Below are positions 36,461 through 45,332 of a stretch of 64,000 nucleotides of DNA, one piece after another. This DNA is from Paenibacillus sp. CF384 (GTDB lineage Bacteria; Bacillota; Bacilli; Paenibacillales; Paenibacillaceae): the NCBI RefSeq assembly GCF_900106745.1, contig NZ_FNNV01000013.1, positions 1-64,000 of the forward strand, read 5' to 3'. The position numbers and the translations under genes were made by a program. The notes beneath the pieces were generated by a model. That model searched no databases. It was not told where the DNA came from and was given only the letters and a program-made list of their open reading frames with translations. The number at the start of each line of letters is the position of its first letter. Within the stretch, counting starts at the first letter, position 1.

Positions 36461-36910
36461 ATGGCACCTTTTATCGTATTGGCGGGTTCGTGGTTATTGT
36501 TTCGTTGCCTGGGATGGGCAGGCTTGTCCTACTTTGACGGCTGGCAGACGCCGCTTCAAGCAGCGGTTGCCCTTATGCTGCTGCTGACTGCATCCGCTCA
36601 CTGGGGGAGCAGGTGGCCGGATCTGATTCGGATGGTTCCGCCGTCGTTCCCGAAACGAGAATGGCTCGTCACTGCAACCGGATGGCTGGAGCTTGCAGGA
36701 GCGGCAGCTATTCTCATTCCGCTTCTCGCTCCTGCCGCATCCGTCTGCTTGGCGCTCCTCTTCGCGGCAATGTTCCCGGCGAATGTACGCGCGGCGCGGG
36801 AGAAGCTTACGATTGGCGGCAGACCCGTGCCGGGACTGGCGCTGCGGACGCTGCTCCAGCTTATTTTTATCGCGGCCGTTCTGCTTGCCTCGCCGATTGT
36901 ACAGTTCTAA
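36461..36910 (+). CDS. DoxX-like membrane protein
   Basis: 149 residues, four membrane spans (FIVLAGSWLLFRCLGWAG; AAVALMLLLTASAHW; LVTATGWLELAGAAAILIPL; LLQLIFIAAVLLASPI), with the DoxX-type GWLELAGA and MFPANVRAA segments. ATG 36461 follows GAGGAGG. Such proteins are small membrane components linked to redox or stress responses; a precise role is unknown. Co-transcribed with the TetR gene. Its stop directly abuts the stop of the convergent cupin gene. Confidence 0.85.
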   Translation: MAPFIVLAGSWLLFRCLGWAGLSYFDGWQTPLQAAVALMLLLTASAHWGSRWPDLIRMVPPSFPKREWLVTATGWLELAGAAAILIPLLAPAASVCLALLFAAMFPANVRAAREKLTIGGRPVPGLALRTLLQLIFIAAVLLASPIVQF

Positions 36911-37564
36911 TTAATATTGATTCCAGCCATTTCCGATGACGGAGCGCTTAGGACCGTTATAGCCGGTTACGGGTACAGGAATACTAGGTGCCGCCGCTGC
37001 TATTCCCTGCACCATTTGTCCAGTTTTGTTGCAATCAGCCGGCGGTCCAATAAGTACGGTTTGCGTAATTGGCGCCAGCGTTTCCTTCACCATGGCTTCG
37101 TTGAGACAATAGGTATGTGCGAGCACATTCGCCGGAGTCAGTCTCAGCAGATCGGATCCCCCAATGAACTGAGGTACCGGTGCGTCGAATATGGCTAATA
37201 CATGGGTATTATCCATCGTTGCAACTTCGTAATGCCACCATCCCTGCGGAACGTTGACCACCTGTCCCGGTTGGCTGATAGGGAAGTTGAGCAGCTCATT
37301 CGTGAAAGGATTGATTAACGAGACAACCATCGCACCGGAGATGAGGTAAACGAGTTCTGCCGCATTCTGATGATAGTGGGGCTCGACGACATTTCCTTTG
37401 CTCATGAAGATGTCCAGAAGCGATACATCGACGAGCGTATTCAACTGTTGATTGGATAACGTATTAATGTAGTTGCGGCCATCTTTTCTAAACGTGGTAT
37501 TGTTATTGAGATTATAAGTGAATTGGACAGACGGGGATGTGTAGTCCATGTATGAAACCGTCAT
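36911..37564 (-). CDS. Single-domain cupin protein
   Basis: 217 residues from ATG 37564, with AGGGAG upstream. The cupin core spans about 55-125 with metal ligands His63, His65, Glu70 (EPHYHQNAAELVYLISG) and His112 (QGWWHYEV). This layout resembles the oxalate-decarboxylase/germin group but with one domain only. It lies near a bicupin and a membrane transporter-like gene, perhaps part of one organic-acid function. Substrate unknown. Confidence 0.85.
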   Translation of the reverse strand: MTVSYMDYTSPSVQFTYNLNNNTTFRKDGRNYINTLSNQQLNTLVDVSLLDIFMSKGNVVEPHYHQNAAELVYLISGAMVVSLINPFTNELLNFPISQPGQVVNVPQGWWHYEVATMDNTHVLAIFDAPVPQFIGGSDLLRLTPANVLAHTYCLNEAMVKETLAPITQTVLIGPPADCNKTGQMVQGIAAAAPSIPVPVTGYNGPKRSVIGNGWNQY

Positions 37565-37764
37565 AGCTCTCCCTGCTTTCTTATCGTTAATAGGCATTTG
37601 GCATGGGATATGTTATGACGGCAGCGGCAAGAAGGTGTTTCCTTTCTAAAGAATGCATCGTCTTCAAAGTGCTCGAACACGCCTTCTGGGGCGTATTTTT
37701 TTGCGTAAAAGGTGAACTCGTTGTATGGTAAGTAGATGTTATAGAAGCAGGAAGGTGTAAGAGA

Positions 37765-38850
37765 ATGTGGAGTGCGCTGCTGACGGCGCTGATCGGAGGA
37801 TTGGCATTTAAGCTGATGCATGCCCCGATTCCGTGGCTGCTTGGACCGATGATTGCGGTGTTGCTTGGAACTAATCTGTTAGGCAGAACCTATAAATGGC
37901 CGATGCAAGCACGAAACGCCGGCATGATCATCGTTGGGTATACGATCGGTCTGTCGATGACAGCGGAAGCACTGAGAGAGATGTCCTATCAACTGCCGTC
38001 CATGACGCTGATGATCGTGTTATTATTGCTCTTCTGTACGGGAATGGCTTATCTCGTCTCGAAACTATCGCATACGGATTTCAAGACGGCGCTGCTAGGC
38101 AGCGTGCCGGGCGGGTTAACACAGGTCCTTGCGCTTGCGGAAGAGACAGAAGGGGTTAATCTGACGGTCGTAACCGTGACACAAGTCATCCGGCTGATGA
38201 TGATTATTATATGCGTGCCTCTTCTCATCTTTAATCCGTTCTTCGGCCAAGCACACACGGATGGAGCGGCGGCAGCATCGCAGTCTATAGCAGCCGCCGC
38301 TGCTGCTGATTGGAGCGGATTGTTTCCGAACATTCTCCTCTTCGCTCCGGTAAGTGTGGCTTGCGCTGTACTTGGCAATAAGGTGAATTTTCCTACCGCC
38401 TATTTGCTCGGACCGGCTCTTGGAACGGCGATCCTACAGCTCAGTGGATTTCAGGGTCCGGCGCTGCCTTCACTCCTCATTGATGCCGCTCAGTTCATGA
38501 TCGGAACTTATGTAGGGCTTCTCCTGAAACCGCAGCAGCTGCCGAATAAGCTTCGGACGATTTCGCTGGCGATTGGAAGCGGGCTGCTGCTGATTCTCGG
38601 CGCCTCTGCATTCGGATTCGTACTGACGAAGCTTCATCCGATTTCCATGCCCACAGCACTGCTTAGTCTCGCACCGGGAGGCATGGATCAGATGGGCATC
38701 ATCGCGCATGAAATTCAAGCGGATCTGTCGATCGTGGCGGGCTATCAGCTGTTTCGCACCTTTTTTATTTTCTTCGCCGTTCCGCCGTTGCTTCGGATGT
38801 TGTTCAATTACAGCTTAAAGAAGCGAAAGAAGCTGAAAGAAGAATTATAG
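37765..38850 (+). CDS. AbrB-family membrane protein (PF05145-like)
   Basis: 361 residues, about 10 membrane spans arranged as two similar halves. Each half has the family pattern: HAPIPWLLGPMIAV with NAGMIIVGYTIGLSMT, and PTAYLLGPALGTAIL with QFMIGTYVGLLLKP. The LGSVPGGLTQVLALAEE and LSLAPGGMDQMGIIAHE motifs match between halves. The family is loosely called AbrB or ammonia-monooxygenase-like; a transport role is likely but the substrate is unknown. It lies between the two cupin genes. It is not the AbrB transition-state regulator. Confidence 0.85.
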   Translation: MWSALLTALIGGLAFKLMHAPIPWLLGPMIAVLLGTNLLGRTYKWPMQARNAGMIIVGYTIGLSMTAEALREMSYQLPSMTLMIVLLLLFCTGMAYLVSKLSHTDFKTALLGSVPGGLTQVLALAEETEGVNLTVVTVTQVIRLMMIIICVPLLIFNPFFGQAHTDGAAAASQSIAAAAAADWSGLFPNILLFAPVSVACAVLGNKVNFPTAYLLGPALGTAILQLSGFQGPALPSLLIDAAQFMIGTYVGLLLKPQQLPNKLRTISLAIGSGLLLILGASAFGFVLTKLHPISMPTALLSLAPGGMDQMGIIAHEIQADLSIVAGYQLFRTFFIFFAVPPLLRMLFNYSLKKRKKLKEEL

Positions 38851-38887
38851 TCAGTTTAACCATGACGTTTCGCAGGCGGCACGAGCC

Positions 38888-40081
38888 TTACTTCGGGTAA
38901 TAAGTGAAGCCCGGGAATTTGACGACAGCTTGCTCTTCCTTGCGCAGCGCGTCCAGCACCGTAGGACCGACATTCAGATTGCTCCCAACAAGGCTTCGAG
39001 GCGTAAGTGCCATCCATTGATTAAGCGAAATATCTTCGAACCGATCGCTCTTGAAGATCTCAAGAAACCAGAGGGAGTTACTTCCAGTATTCTGAATGTA
39101 ATGGCCGTTCGCGAAAGGAACATAACCAACATCGCCGGCTCTGTAATCAAAGGTCCGCGCCGTGCCATTCCCGGCAAATACCGTCATTCTCCCTTGACCT
39201 GTCAAATAATACTGCCACTCATCATTGTTGGGATGCCAGTGCAGCTCCCGCATGCCGCCTGGTTCGATTTCGACAAGTGCCGCAGCTACGGTTCGTGATA
39301 TCGGGAAGTTGGTGGAGTCCACGATTCTGACATTGCCACCTGATGATTTGACCGGCGTCTGGGCGAGCAAGCTGTGCTTGAAGGTTAGCGGCACGGTGCC
39401 GTAAGGGGATTGAACTTCCGTTTCCGCAATCGACCCTGGAATATTGCTTTGATAGATATAAACCTGCTCGTTCGGAATGGCGTCAAATGCACTTTGCGGT
39501 ACGCCGAAGTTGGCGGACAACACGTCTTTGGGCGTATGGGCGAACCAGTCGGAGATGGACAAGGTATTCAAATCAGAGAATGCTCCATCATCGAAGACGA
39601 GCAGAAATTCGCAGCCTTCCTCTAAGCCTTGGATGGAATGAGGCAGCCCCGCCGGAAAATACCACAGGTCTCCCGGACCGACATCAGCAATGAAATTCCG
39701 CCCCTGCCAGTCCATGGACGTAATGCGCGCGCAGCCTCGTATCATATAGGACCATTCCGCTTGTTGATGCCAATGCAGCTCGCGAACGCCTCCCGGTGTC
39801 AGGCTCATGTTCACGCCGGCAAGCGTTGTTGCAATCGGCAGATCCCGCACGGTAATTTCACGCGACCAGCCGCCGTGATTGAGCTGCATATGCGTATCGG
39901 AGAACGACATTTTCAAATTCGGCACTAAGCCTGCATCCGTTGCAGGAGGTACAAACATATCCGGATTCTCCATATCTCTCATAATATCGCGCGGCCCTAA
40001 ATCAAGACCGCCTGCGCCATCGCTTCTGATCGGCTGCGGAATAACAAAAGGCTTCCTATCGTCCGGGGTAGGATTTGTCAT
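38888..40081 (-). CDS. oxdC: Oxalate-decarboxylase-like bicupin with altered lid
   Basis: 397 residues with two cupin domains. Manganese ligands are complete in both: His103, His105, Glu109, His148, and His281, His283, Glu288, His327; the substrate-binding Arg100 and Arg278 and the C-terminal Glu341 are present. All lie at a constant +8 offset from B. subtilis OxdC. The N-terminal lid, SENST in OxdC with essential Glu162, is SDLNT here (169-173), so Glu is replaced by Asp170 and two neighbours differ. OxdC turns oxalate into formate and CO2; with this lid the reaction could be weaker or different. No signal peptide, as in other OxdC proteins. Confidence 0.85.
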   Translation of the reverse strand: MTNPTPDDRKPFVIPQPIRSDGAGGLDLGPRDIMRDMENPDMFVPPATDAGLVPNLKMSFSDTHMQLNHGGWSREITVRDLPIATTLAGVNMSLTPGGVRELHWHQQAEWSYMIRGCARITSMDWQGRNFIADVGPGDLWYFPAGLPHSIQGLEEGCEFLLVFDDGAFSDLNTLSISDWFAHTPKDVLSANFGVPQSAFDAIPNEQVYIYQSNIPGSIAETEVQSPYGTVPLTFKHSLLAQTPVKSSGGNVRIVDSTNFPISRTVAAALVEIEPGGMRELHWHPNNDEWQYYLTGQGRMTVFAGNGTARTFDYRAGDVGYVPFANGHYIQNTGSNSLWFLEIFKSDRFEDISLNQWMALTPRSLVGSNLNVGPTVLDALRKEEQAVVKFPGFTYYPK

Positions 40082-40180
40082 GAACGCGATTCCTCCTATG
40101 CTTTATCCTGAGTACATCCCCTATAAGTATGAGCGACAGCCTGGCAAGAAGACCACATACAATCCCATCTATGACAATAG

Positions 40181-41167
40181 CTAAAGTGAATCCCGTTCGA
40201 TAATAGAGTAAGCTACATTCGTACGCTGCGGAATGTCACGGCCTTGGATGCTGGCAATTAATTGTTCAGCGGCGATGCGCCCGATTTCGTCGACGTGAAA
40301 ATCAATCGTAGTCAGCGCAGGATCTACATAATGAAGAATATCGATATTATCAAAGCCCATGATGCCTGCCTGCTCCGGTACCCGGATATGATTCGCCTTC
40401 AGAAACCGCATCATGTCGAGGGCGTAGATATCGCTGCTACAGAGAATCGCAGGCTTCTCATCAGATTCAGCTATAAGCTGCAGCATGCTCTCCATGTAAT
40501 CGTGGTCCGTAATGACGGTATAACGGATATCCGGCAGCTCGGCACAAGCTTCGAGAAAGCCTTGATGACGCTGCTCCGGCACGTAGATATTGCTCTTGCC
40601 CTTGTAACGCAGCGGTGGACTTACGTACAGAATTCGCTTATAGCCTTTAGAGCCGATATGATGAACGGCTGTCTTCATCGCTTGTTTGTCATCGATCCAG
40701 ACGAATGGCACCTTAGCCGATACCCGATTGGCGAACGTGACGATCGGAACGCCGGATTGCTTCAAGAACGTATTGAACGTCGTGCCCATATTAACGGGTG
40801 ACAGCGCAATGCCATCGACCTTGCGGTCCAGTAAATTGTTGATATATTCCATTTCCAGCGCTTTGTCCTTGTTGGTTAGCACGAGGTAGACGAAATAACC
40901 GTGTCTTCTTGCTTCCGCTTCGAAGGAGTGGAACAGCTGCGAGAAGATGCGGTTATATACGTCGAAGAGCACGACGCCAAGCGTCTTCGTTTCTCCTTTG
41001 ACCAAGCTTTGAGCCAGAAAATGAGGTCGGTACCCCAGTTCACCGGCAACCTTCATAATCTTCTCGCGAGTAGCTTCATTAATGCCGGGACGGTTATTAA
41101 GCGCACGATCGACCGTACCCCGAGTTACTCCGCATAGCTCCGCGATTTGTTTGCTTGTCACTTTCAT
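40181..41167 (-). CDS. LacI-family transcriptional regulator
   Basis: 328 residues from ATG 41167; longer frames to 41263 would cover an operator-like site. The helix-turn-helix and hinge are MKVTSKQIAELCGVTRGTVD and LNNRPGINEATREKIMKVAG, followed by a periplasmic-binding-like sensor domain (LGVVLFDVYNRIFSQLFHS; DGIALSPVN; GIMGFDNIDILHYVDPALTT). The ligand is probably a sugar. It is divergent from the GH116 gene, with two matching operator-like sites between, so it likely controls that gene and itself. Confidence 0.92.
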   Translation of the reverse strand: MKVTSKQIAELCGVTRGTVDRALNNRPGINEATREKIMKVAGELGYRPHFLAQSLVKGETKTLGVVLFDVYNRIFSQLFHSFEAEARRHGYFVYLVLTNKDKALEMEYINNLLDRKVDGIALSPVNMGTTFNTFLKQSGVPIVTFANRVSAKVPFVWIDDKQAMKTAVHHIGSKGYKRILYVSPPLRYKGKSNIYVPEQRHQGFLEACAELPDIRYTVITDHDYMESMLQLIAESDEKPAILCSSDIYALDMMRFLKANHIRVPEQAGIMGFDNIDILHYVDPALTTIDFHVDEIGRIAAEQLIASIQGRDIPQRTNVAYSIIERDSL

Positions 41168-41243
41168 CAGCTTCCGGCAGCTCCCGACTTTGGATTCATA
41201 GTTTTGCGATAATCGTAGTATAGAATGAGGGCTCCGGTCAATC

Positions 41244-41264
41244 CGTTCATGTGCACGGTACACG
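41244..41264. promoter_or_regulatory. Operator-like site 1 between LacI and GH116 genes
   Basis: CGTTCATGTGCACGGTA (41244-41260) continues as an approximate dyad GTGCACGGTACAC (41251-41263). The first 17 bases recur with one mismatch 88 bp away. It lies near the LacI gene, suiting autoregulation. Confidence 0.65.
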
Positions 41265-41331
41265 AAAATTTAAGTTTTAACTCACCTATAATAGCGTTTA
41301 CAAAAATATACATGGCTGATACAATTAGAAT

Positions 41332-41360
41332 CGTTCACGTGCACGGTAATACCGTGCATG
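41332..41360. promoter_or_regulatory. Operator-like site 2 between LacI and GH116 genes
   Basis: TGCACGGTAATACCGTGCA (41340-41358) is a perfect 9-1-9 palindrome, embedded in a second copy of the 17-base element (41332-41348). It lies about 85 bp upstream of the GH116 gene and is the stronger operator candidate. Confidence 0.7.
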
Positions 41361-41444
41361 CCAAATTAATAGGCAATTCCATCTTACGAACATCACAGCA
41401 TTCATAGCGGAACCATAAACGAGCCTACAAGGAGCGATCGACAA

Positions 41445-43895
41445 ATGGTTTATTCGAAAGCGCAATTATTCGATTCATCAGGGCAGCGCACGTACTCGGA
41501 GGAAGCGAAGGAAGCGGCTTTTCTGCTGGGCGGCATCGGTACGGGGAATATCTCGATCGGCAGCCGCGGCGAATTTAGAGATTGGGAGATCTTCAATCGC
41601 CCGGGCAAAGGCGATCTGCTGCCAAACACGTATTTCTCCATCTGGGCGAAGCAAGAAGGTGAAGCACCAGTCGCGAAAGTGCTAGAGTCGAGACTGCCGC
41701 TGCCTCACAGCCGTTCGCACGGTTATCATCCGATTACAGGTGCCGGACTGCCTCGTCTTGAGAAATCAACGATGCGCGGCGAGTATCCGCTCGTTTGGGT
41801 AGATTTTGAAGATAAAGAGCTGCCTGTACAAGTTTCGCTTGAAGCGTTCACGCCGTTTATTCCGCTGAATACGAACGATTCCAGCATTCCAGGCGCGTAT
41901 ATGACGTACACGGTGACCAATACATCGGATCGAACAGTTGATGTTACGATTGCAGGCTCGATGATGAATCCAATTGGCGGTATTAATTATGACTCATTCG
42001 GTAACTTGGATGTACGGAACACCGGCGGGAATTTCAACGAGTTCCGTGAAGATAATGGATTCACCGGCTTGAACTTCACATCGCATGCATTCGGTGAAGG
42101 GGAGCTAAACTACGGCAGCCTGTCACTGGTGACGACGAATCCGAAGGTCACTCATAAACGTGCATGGTTTCGCGGAGGCTGGTACGATTTTCTGCAGGAG
42201 TTCTGGGATGACTTTGTCCAAGACGGTCTGCTGAACGATCTTGGCTACGATACGCCTTCCGAGAAGAACCGGACGGATACCGGCTCCCTCGGCGTTTGCG
42301 AGACGTTGGCGCCTGGCGAGACGAAGACGTTCGCATTCGTGCTGGCATGGCATTTTCCAAACCGCGTCAACGGCTGGAATGATCATATCTGCGTGAAGGA
42401 AGAAGGACGGCAAATTACGCAGAACTACTACGCCGGCTTATTCGATAGCGCTTGGTCTGCAGCTTCATACCTGGTGAGCAATCAAGCCCGGTTGACGCAA
42501 GAAACGAAGCTGTTCCACAGTGCGCTATTCGAATCCACGCTGCCATCGCATGTTCTGGATGCCCTATCGAGCAATATCACGGTGCTTCGCAGTCCGACCT
42601 GCTTCCGGCATATTGACGGGCGGTTCTTCGGCTACGAGGGTTGTTTCGATCATCAAGGCTGCTGCGACGGAAGCTGCACGCATGTATGGAACTACGCGCA
42701 GACGCTTGCGTTCCTCTTCCCAGAGCTTGAGCAGAGCATGCGTAGAACAGAGTTTCTGACCGAAGTCGAAGAAGATGGCAAAATGAATTTCCGTGCATTC
42801 AAAATGTTCCAGTCCGAGTGGACATGGCAAGGAACTTCTGCACCTGCCGCAGCGGATGGCCAGATGGGTACGATCATGCGCGCCTATCGCGAATGGAAGC
42901 TGACAGGCGACGATGATTTCCTTCGCGAGCTGTGGCCATCGATTCAGAAGACGTTGAATTATGCGCCGCTGCACTGGGATACGGATGGCGACCTGGTGTT
43001 CGATGGCGTGCAGCACAACACCTATGATATCGAATTTTATGGACCGAACCCGCTCACAGGCGTGTTCTTCTTAGGCGCACTTCGCGCAGGGGCAGAAATG
43101 GCTGCTTATCTCGGCGAAGAGGAAACGGCGAAGAAGTATGCGGCTGCCTTCGAAACGAGCTCCAAGCGACTGGATGAGCTGACTTGGAACGGCGAGTACT
43201 ATGTGCAGCGACTGGAAGACGTGGATGCCCATAAGTATCAACATGGGATCGGTTGTTTGTCGGATCAACTGCTCGGCCAGCAGCTGGCACATCTGTACGG
43301 GCTAGGTTATTTGCTGCCGAAGGAACGCGTGCAAAGCGCGATTCATGCGGTGTTCAAGCATAATTTCAAAGAGGATTTCTACAACCATGTCAACTGCCAG
43401 CGGACGTACACGCTCAATGACGAGAAGGGCTTAGTGCTGTGCTCGTGGCCGGAAGGCGGCCGTCCGAAGCTGCCATTCGTGTATTCCGATGAGGTGTGGA
43501 CCGGTATCGAGTACCACGTGGCTACGCATTTGATCTATGAAGGCTTTATTGAAGAGGGACTTACGATTGTAAAAGCGGTTCGCGACCGTCAAGACGGATT
43601 CCGCCGCAGCCCTTGGAATGAGGTCGAGTGCGGCCATCATTATGCAAGGTCGATGTCCAGCTGGGGACTTCTGATCGCGCTAAGCGGCTTCGAATTCGAT
43701 ATGGCTCGCGGCGAAATGAAGTTTGCGCCGGTTATTAATGAAGCGGATTATACCGGCTTCTGGAGCACCGGCCGTGCGTGGGGAACGTACAGCCAGAAGC
43801 GAATAGATGGCGAGTATGAGATCGACGTGAAGGTGCTGTATGGCGATGCTTCCGGCGTGAACGTTTCTGCAGGCGGCAAAGAGTTTACCTTATAG
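41445..43895 (+). CDS. GH116 family glycosidase (GBA2/DUF608-like beta-glucosidase)
   Basis: 816 residues. An N-terminal beta-sandwich (about 20-330, AFLLGGIGTGNISIGSRGEF) is followed by an (alpha/alpha)6 catalytic domain (about 390-790) with FEGCFDHQG-like GYEGCFDHQGCCDGSCTHVW, GVQHNTYDIEFYGPNP and CGHHYARSMSSW, the marks of GH116. Members hydrolyse beta-glucosides or beta-xylosides. No signal peptide, so the substrate is intracellular. AAGGAG precedes ATG 41445 and a strong terminator follows. Likely controlled by the divergent LacI regulator. Confidence 0.9.
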   Translation: MVYSKAQLFDSSGQRTYSEEAKEAAFLLGGIGTGNISIGSRGEFRDWEIFNRPGKGDLLPNTYFSIWAKQEGEAPVAKVLESRLPLPHSRSHGYHPITGAGLPRLEKSTMRGEYPLVWVDFEDKELPVQVSLEAFTPFIPLNTNDSSIPGAYMTYTVTNTSDRTVDVTIAGSMMNPIGGINYDSFGNLDVRNTGGNFNEFREDNGFTGLNFTSHAFGEGELNYGSLSLVTTNPKVTHKRAWFRGGWYDFLQEFWDDFVQDGLLNDLGYDTPSEKNRTDTGSLGVCETLAPGETKTFAFVLAWHFPNRVNGWNDHICVKEEGRQITQNYYAGLFDSAWSAASYLVSNQARLTQETKLFHSALFESTLPSHVLDALSSNITVLRSPTCFRHIDGRFFGYEGCFDHQGCCDGSCTHVWNYAQTLAFLFPELEQSMRRTEFLTEVEEDGKMNFRAFKMFQSEWTWQGTSAPAAADGQMGTIMRAYREWKLTGDDDFLRELWPSIQKTLNYAPLHWDTDGDLVFDGVQHNTYDIEFYGPNPLTGVFFLGALRAGAEMAAYLGEEETAKKYAAAFETSSKRLDELTWNGEYYVQRLEDVDAHKYQHGIGCLSDQLLGQQLAHLYGLGYLLPKERVQSAIHAVFKHNFKEDFYNHVNCQRTYTLNDEKGLVLCSWPEGGRPKLPFVYSDEVWTGIEYHVATHLIYEGFIEEGLTIVKAVRDRQDGFRRSPWNEVECGHHYARSMSSWGLLIALSGFEFDMARGEMKFAPVINEADYTGFWSTGRAWGTYSQKRIDGEYEIDVKVLYGDASGVNVSAGGKEFTL

Positions 43896-43906
43896 GAAGC
43901 TAGCGG

Positions 43907-43953
43907 AAGCTGTCTCAAAAGTGCAACTTATGACTTTTGGGGCAGCTTTTTTA
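43907..43953 (+). terminator. Rho-independent terminator after GH116
   Basis: AAGCTGTCTCAAAAG pairs with CTTTTGGGGCAGCTT (43934-43948), followed by a T run. Confidence 0.9.
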
Positions 43954-44038
43954 TGCAACAATCCATTCGGGGCTTCGTCTAGAAAGAAAAGGGACTTTGT
44001 TTCTACCTATTCATTTCAATAGACGAGGTGTTCGAATC

Positions 44039-45301
44039 ATGAAGAAATGGTTAATTGGCATGCTGGTATGCACTTGCCTCATAGGCTCGGGGAGCAGCTT
44101 CGCAGTTGCAACAGCCGAAGCGCAAGCTGCTGCTGCCATCACAGTTACGGTAAACGATCGCTTGATTGATTTTGATACGAAACCTATGATTGATCATGGA
44201 ATCGTGTTCGTTCCGCTTCGGTTTATCGTGAATGAGCTTGGAGGCCAAATTGCAGGGTCGAGCAACAATGAAGTAATCATCACGAAAGGAACCAAAACGA
44301 TTAGCATGAAGGTTGGTTCCAAGAAGATAACGATTGATGACAAGGAGCTCGAGCTTCAGGCAGCGCCTAAGTTAATAAACGGCCGAACGCTCGTGCCGCT
44401 TCGTGTTCTCTCGGAGGTTTTCGGGGCAACAGTCCATTACGAGAACCATCAAGTTCACATCCACACAGTTACTGAGGAGACTACACGTGGCAATTCTATA
44501 GGCAATCTCAATAACGGCGGTTGGTATGTAAGTGATCAAGAATGGATCTACTATAACAATCAGAATGATAGCGGTAGGCTGTATAAAGAGAAATATGACA
44601 ACTCGGAGAATCAGCTGGTCAGTGACGACAAGTATATTGGGGCTTTGAATCTAGTAGGCAAGCAATTGTACTATACAAGCGACAACAAGCTCTTCAAGTG
44701 TGATATCGATGGGGCGAACCGGACGCTTGTGCATGATTTTGGTCTGGGAGCAAATCTGGTCTCGATTGTAGGGGACTGGATCTACTACACACAGGGCACC
44801 TATATGTATAAGCCGCTCTATCGGATGAAGCTGGACGGAACAGCGAGAGAGCTGCTCGTAAACTATCAGGTATCCAGCATCGCAGTGACGAATGGAAAGA
44901 TCTACTATACGATCGAAGCGCAGAAGTTATTCGTGATGGACACGGACGGGCGCAATAAGAAGAAGCTGCTCACGGGGAATTACATCACATGGGTCGAAGT
45001 GAAGGGACAATCGCTGTATTTCAATTACAAAGGGAAGTTGTATACGATGCACACAGACGGTACGGCATTAACGCAAATTTCCGATCTGGATGCGCGCAAT
45101 ATTAATATTCAAGGGGATCGGCTCTATTTCAGCAACTATAGTGAATACAGCAAGAAGCTGTATCGGTTGAATCTACTGGATCATACCACGCAGAAGCTTA
45201 GCGAGGATAAGGTCTACTATGTGCATATTTTGAATAAGAAGCTGTTCTTCTACAACCCTGATATCAGAGTCGTTGAAGAGATCGAGATCGAAGGGGCATA
45301 A
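44039..45301 (+). CDS. Secreted stalk-domain protein with DUF5050-like repeats
   Basis: 420 residues from ATG 44039 (GAGGTG upstream). Signal peptide to about 28 (AEAQA). A copper-amine-oxidase N-like stalk domain (about 30-140: VFVPLRFIVNELGGQI and TLVPLRVLSEVFGATV) precedes six to seven blade-like repeats of the pattern IYY..../LYRMDLDG (WIYYNNQNDSGRLYKEKYD, LYRMKLDGTARELL), as in DUF5050 beta-propeller proteins. Possibly binds wall or polysaccharide; no catalytic motif. The same stalk type occurs in the iron-binding protein at 3.1 kb. Confidence 0.8.
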   Translation: MKKWLIGMLVCTCLIGSGSSFAVATAEAQAAAAITVTVNDRLIDFDTKPMIDHGIVFVPLRFIVNELGGQIAGSSNNEVIITKGTKTISMKVGSKKITIDDKELELQAAPKLINGRTLVPLRVLSEVFGATVHYENHQVHIHTVTEETTRGNSIGNLNNGGWYVSDQEWIYYNNQNDSGRLYKEKYDNSENQLVSDDKYIGALNLVGKQLYYTSDNKLFKCDIDGANRTLVHDFGLGANLVSIVGDWIYYTQGTYMYKPLYRMKLDGTARELLVNYQVSSIAVTNGKIYYTIEAQKLFVMDTDGRNKKKLLTGNYITWVEVKGQSLYFNYKGKLYTMHTDGTALTQISDLDARNINIQGDRLYFSNYSEYSKKLYRLNLLDHTTQKLSEDKVYYVHILNKKLFFYNPDIRVVEEIEIEGA

Positions 45302-45332
45302 TAGGTAGAAGAGGCTGAAGTTCGAGGTGATT

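Noticed and set aside
38930-39298. 122-residue plus-strand frame opposite the bicupin gene
   Set aside because: It lies fully inside a well-supported gene on the other strand and shows no domain or ribosome site.
41168-41263. Longer N-terminus of the LacI-family regulator
   Set aside because: It covers an operator-like element and extends well before the helix-turn-helix, which normally begins within a few residues of the start.
41289-41303. Sixth cre-like site before the GH116 gene
   Set aside because: ATAGCGTTTACA departs from the consensus at two positions, within what chance would give.
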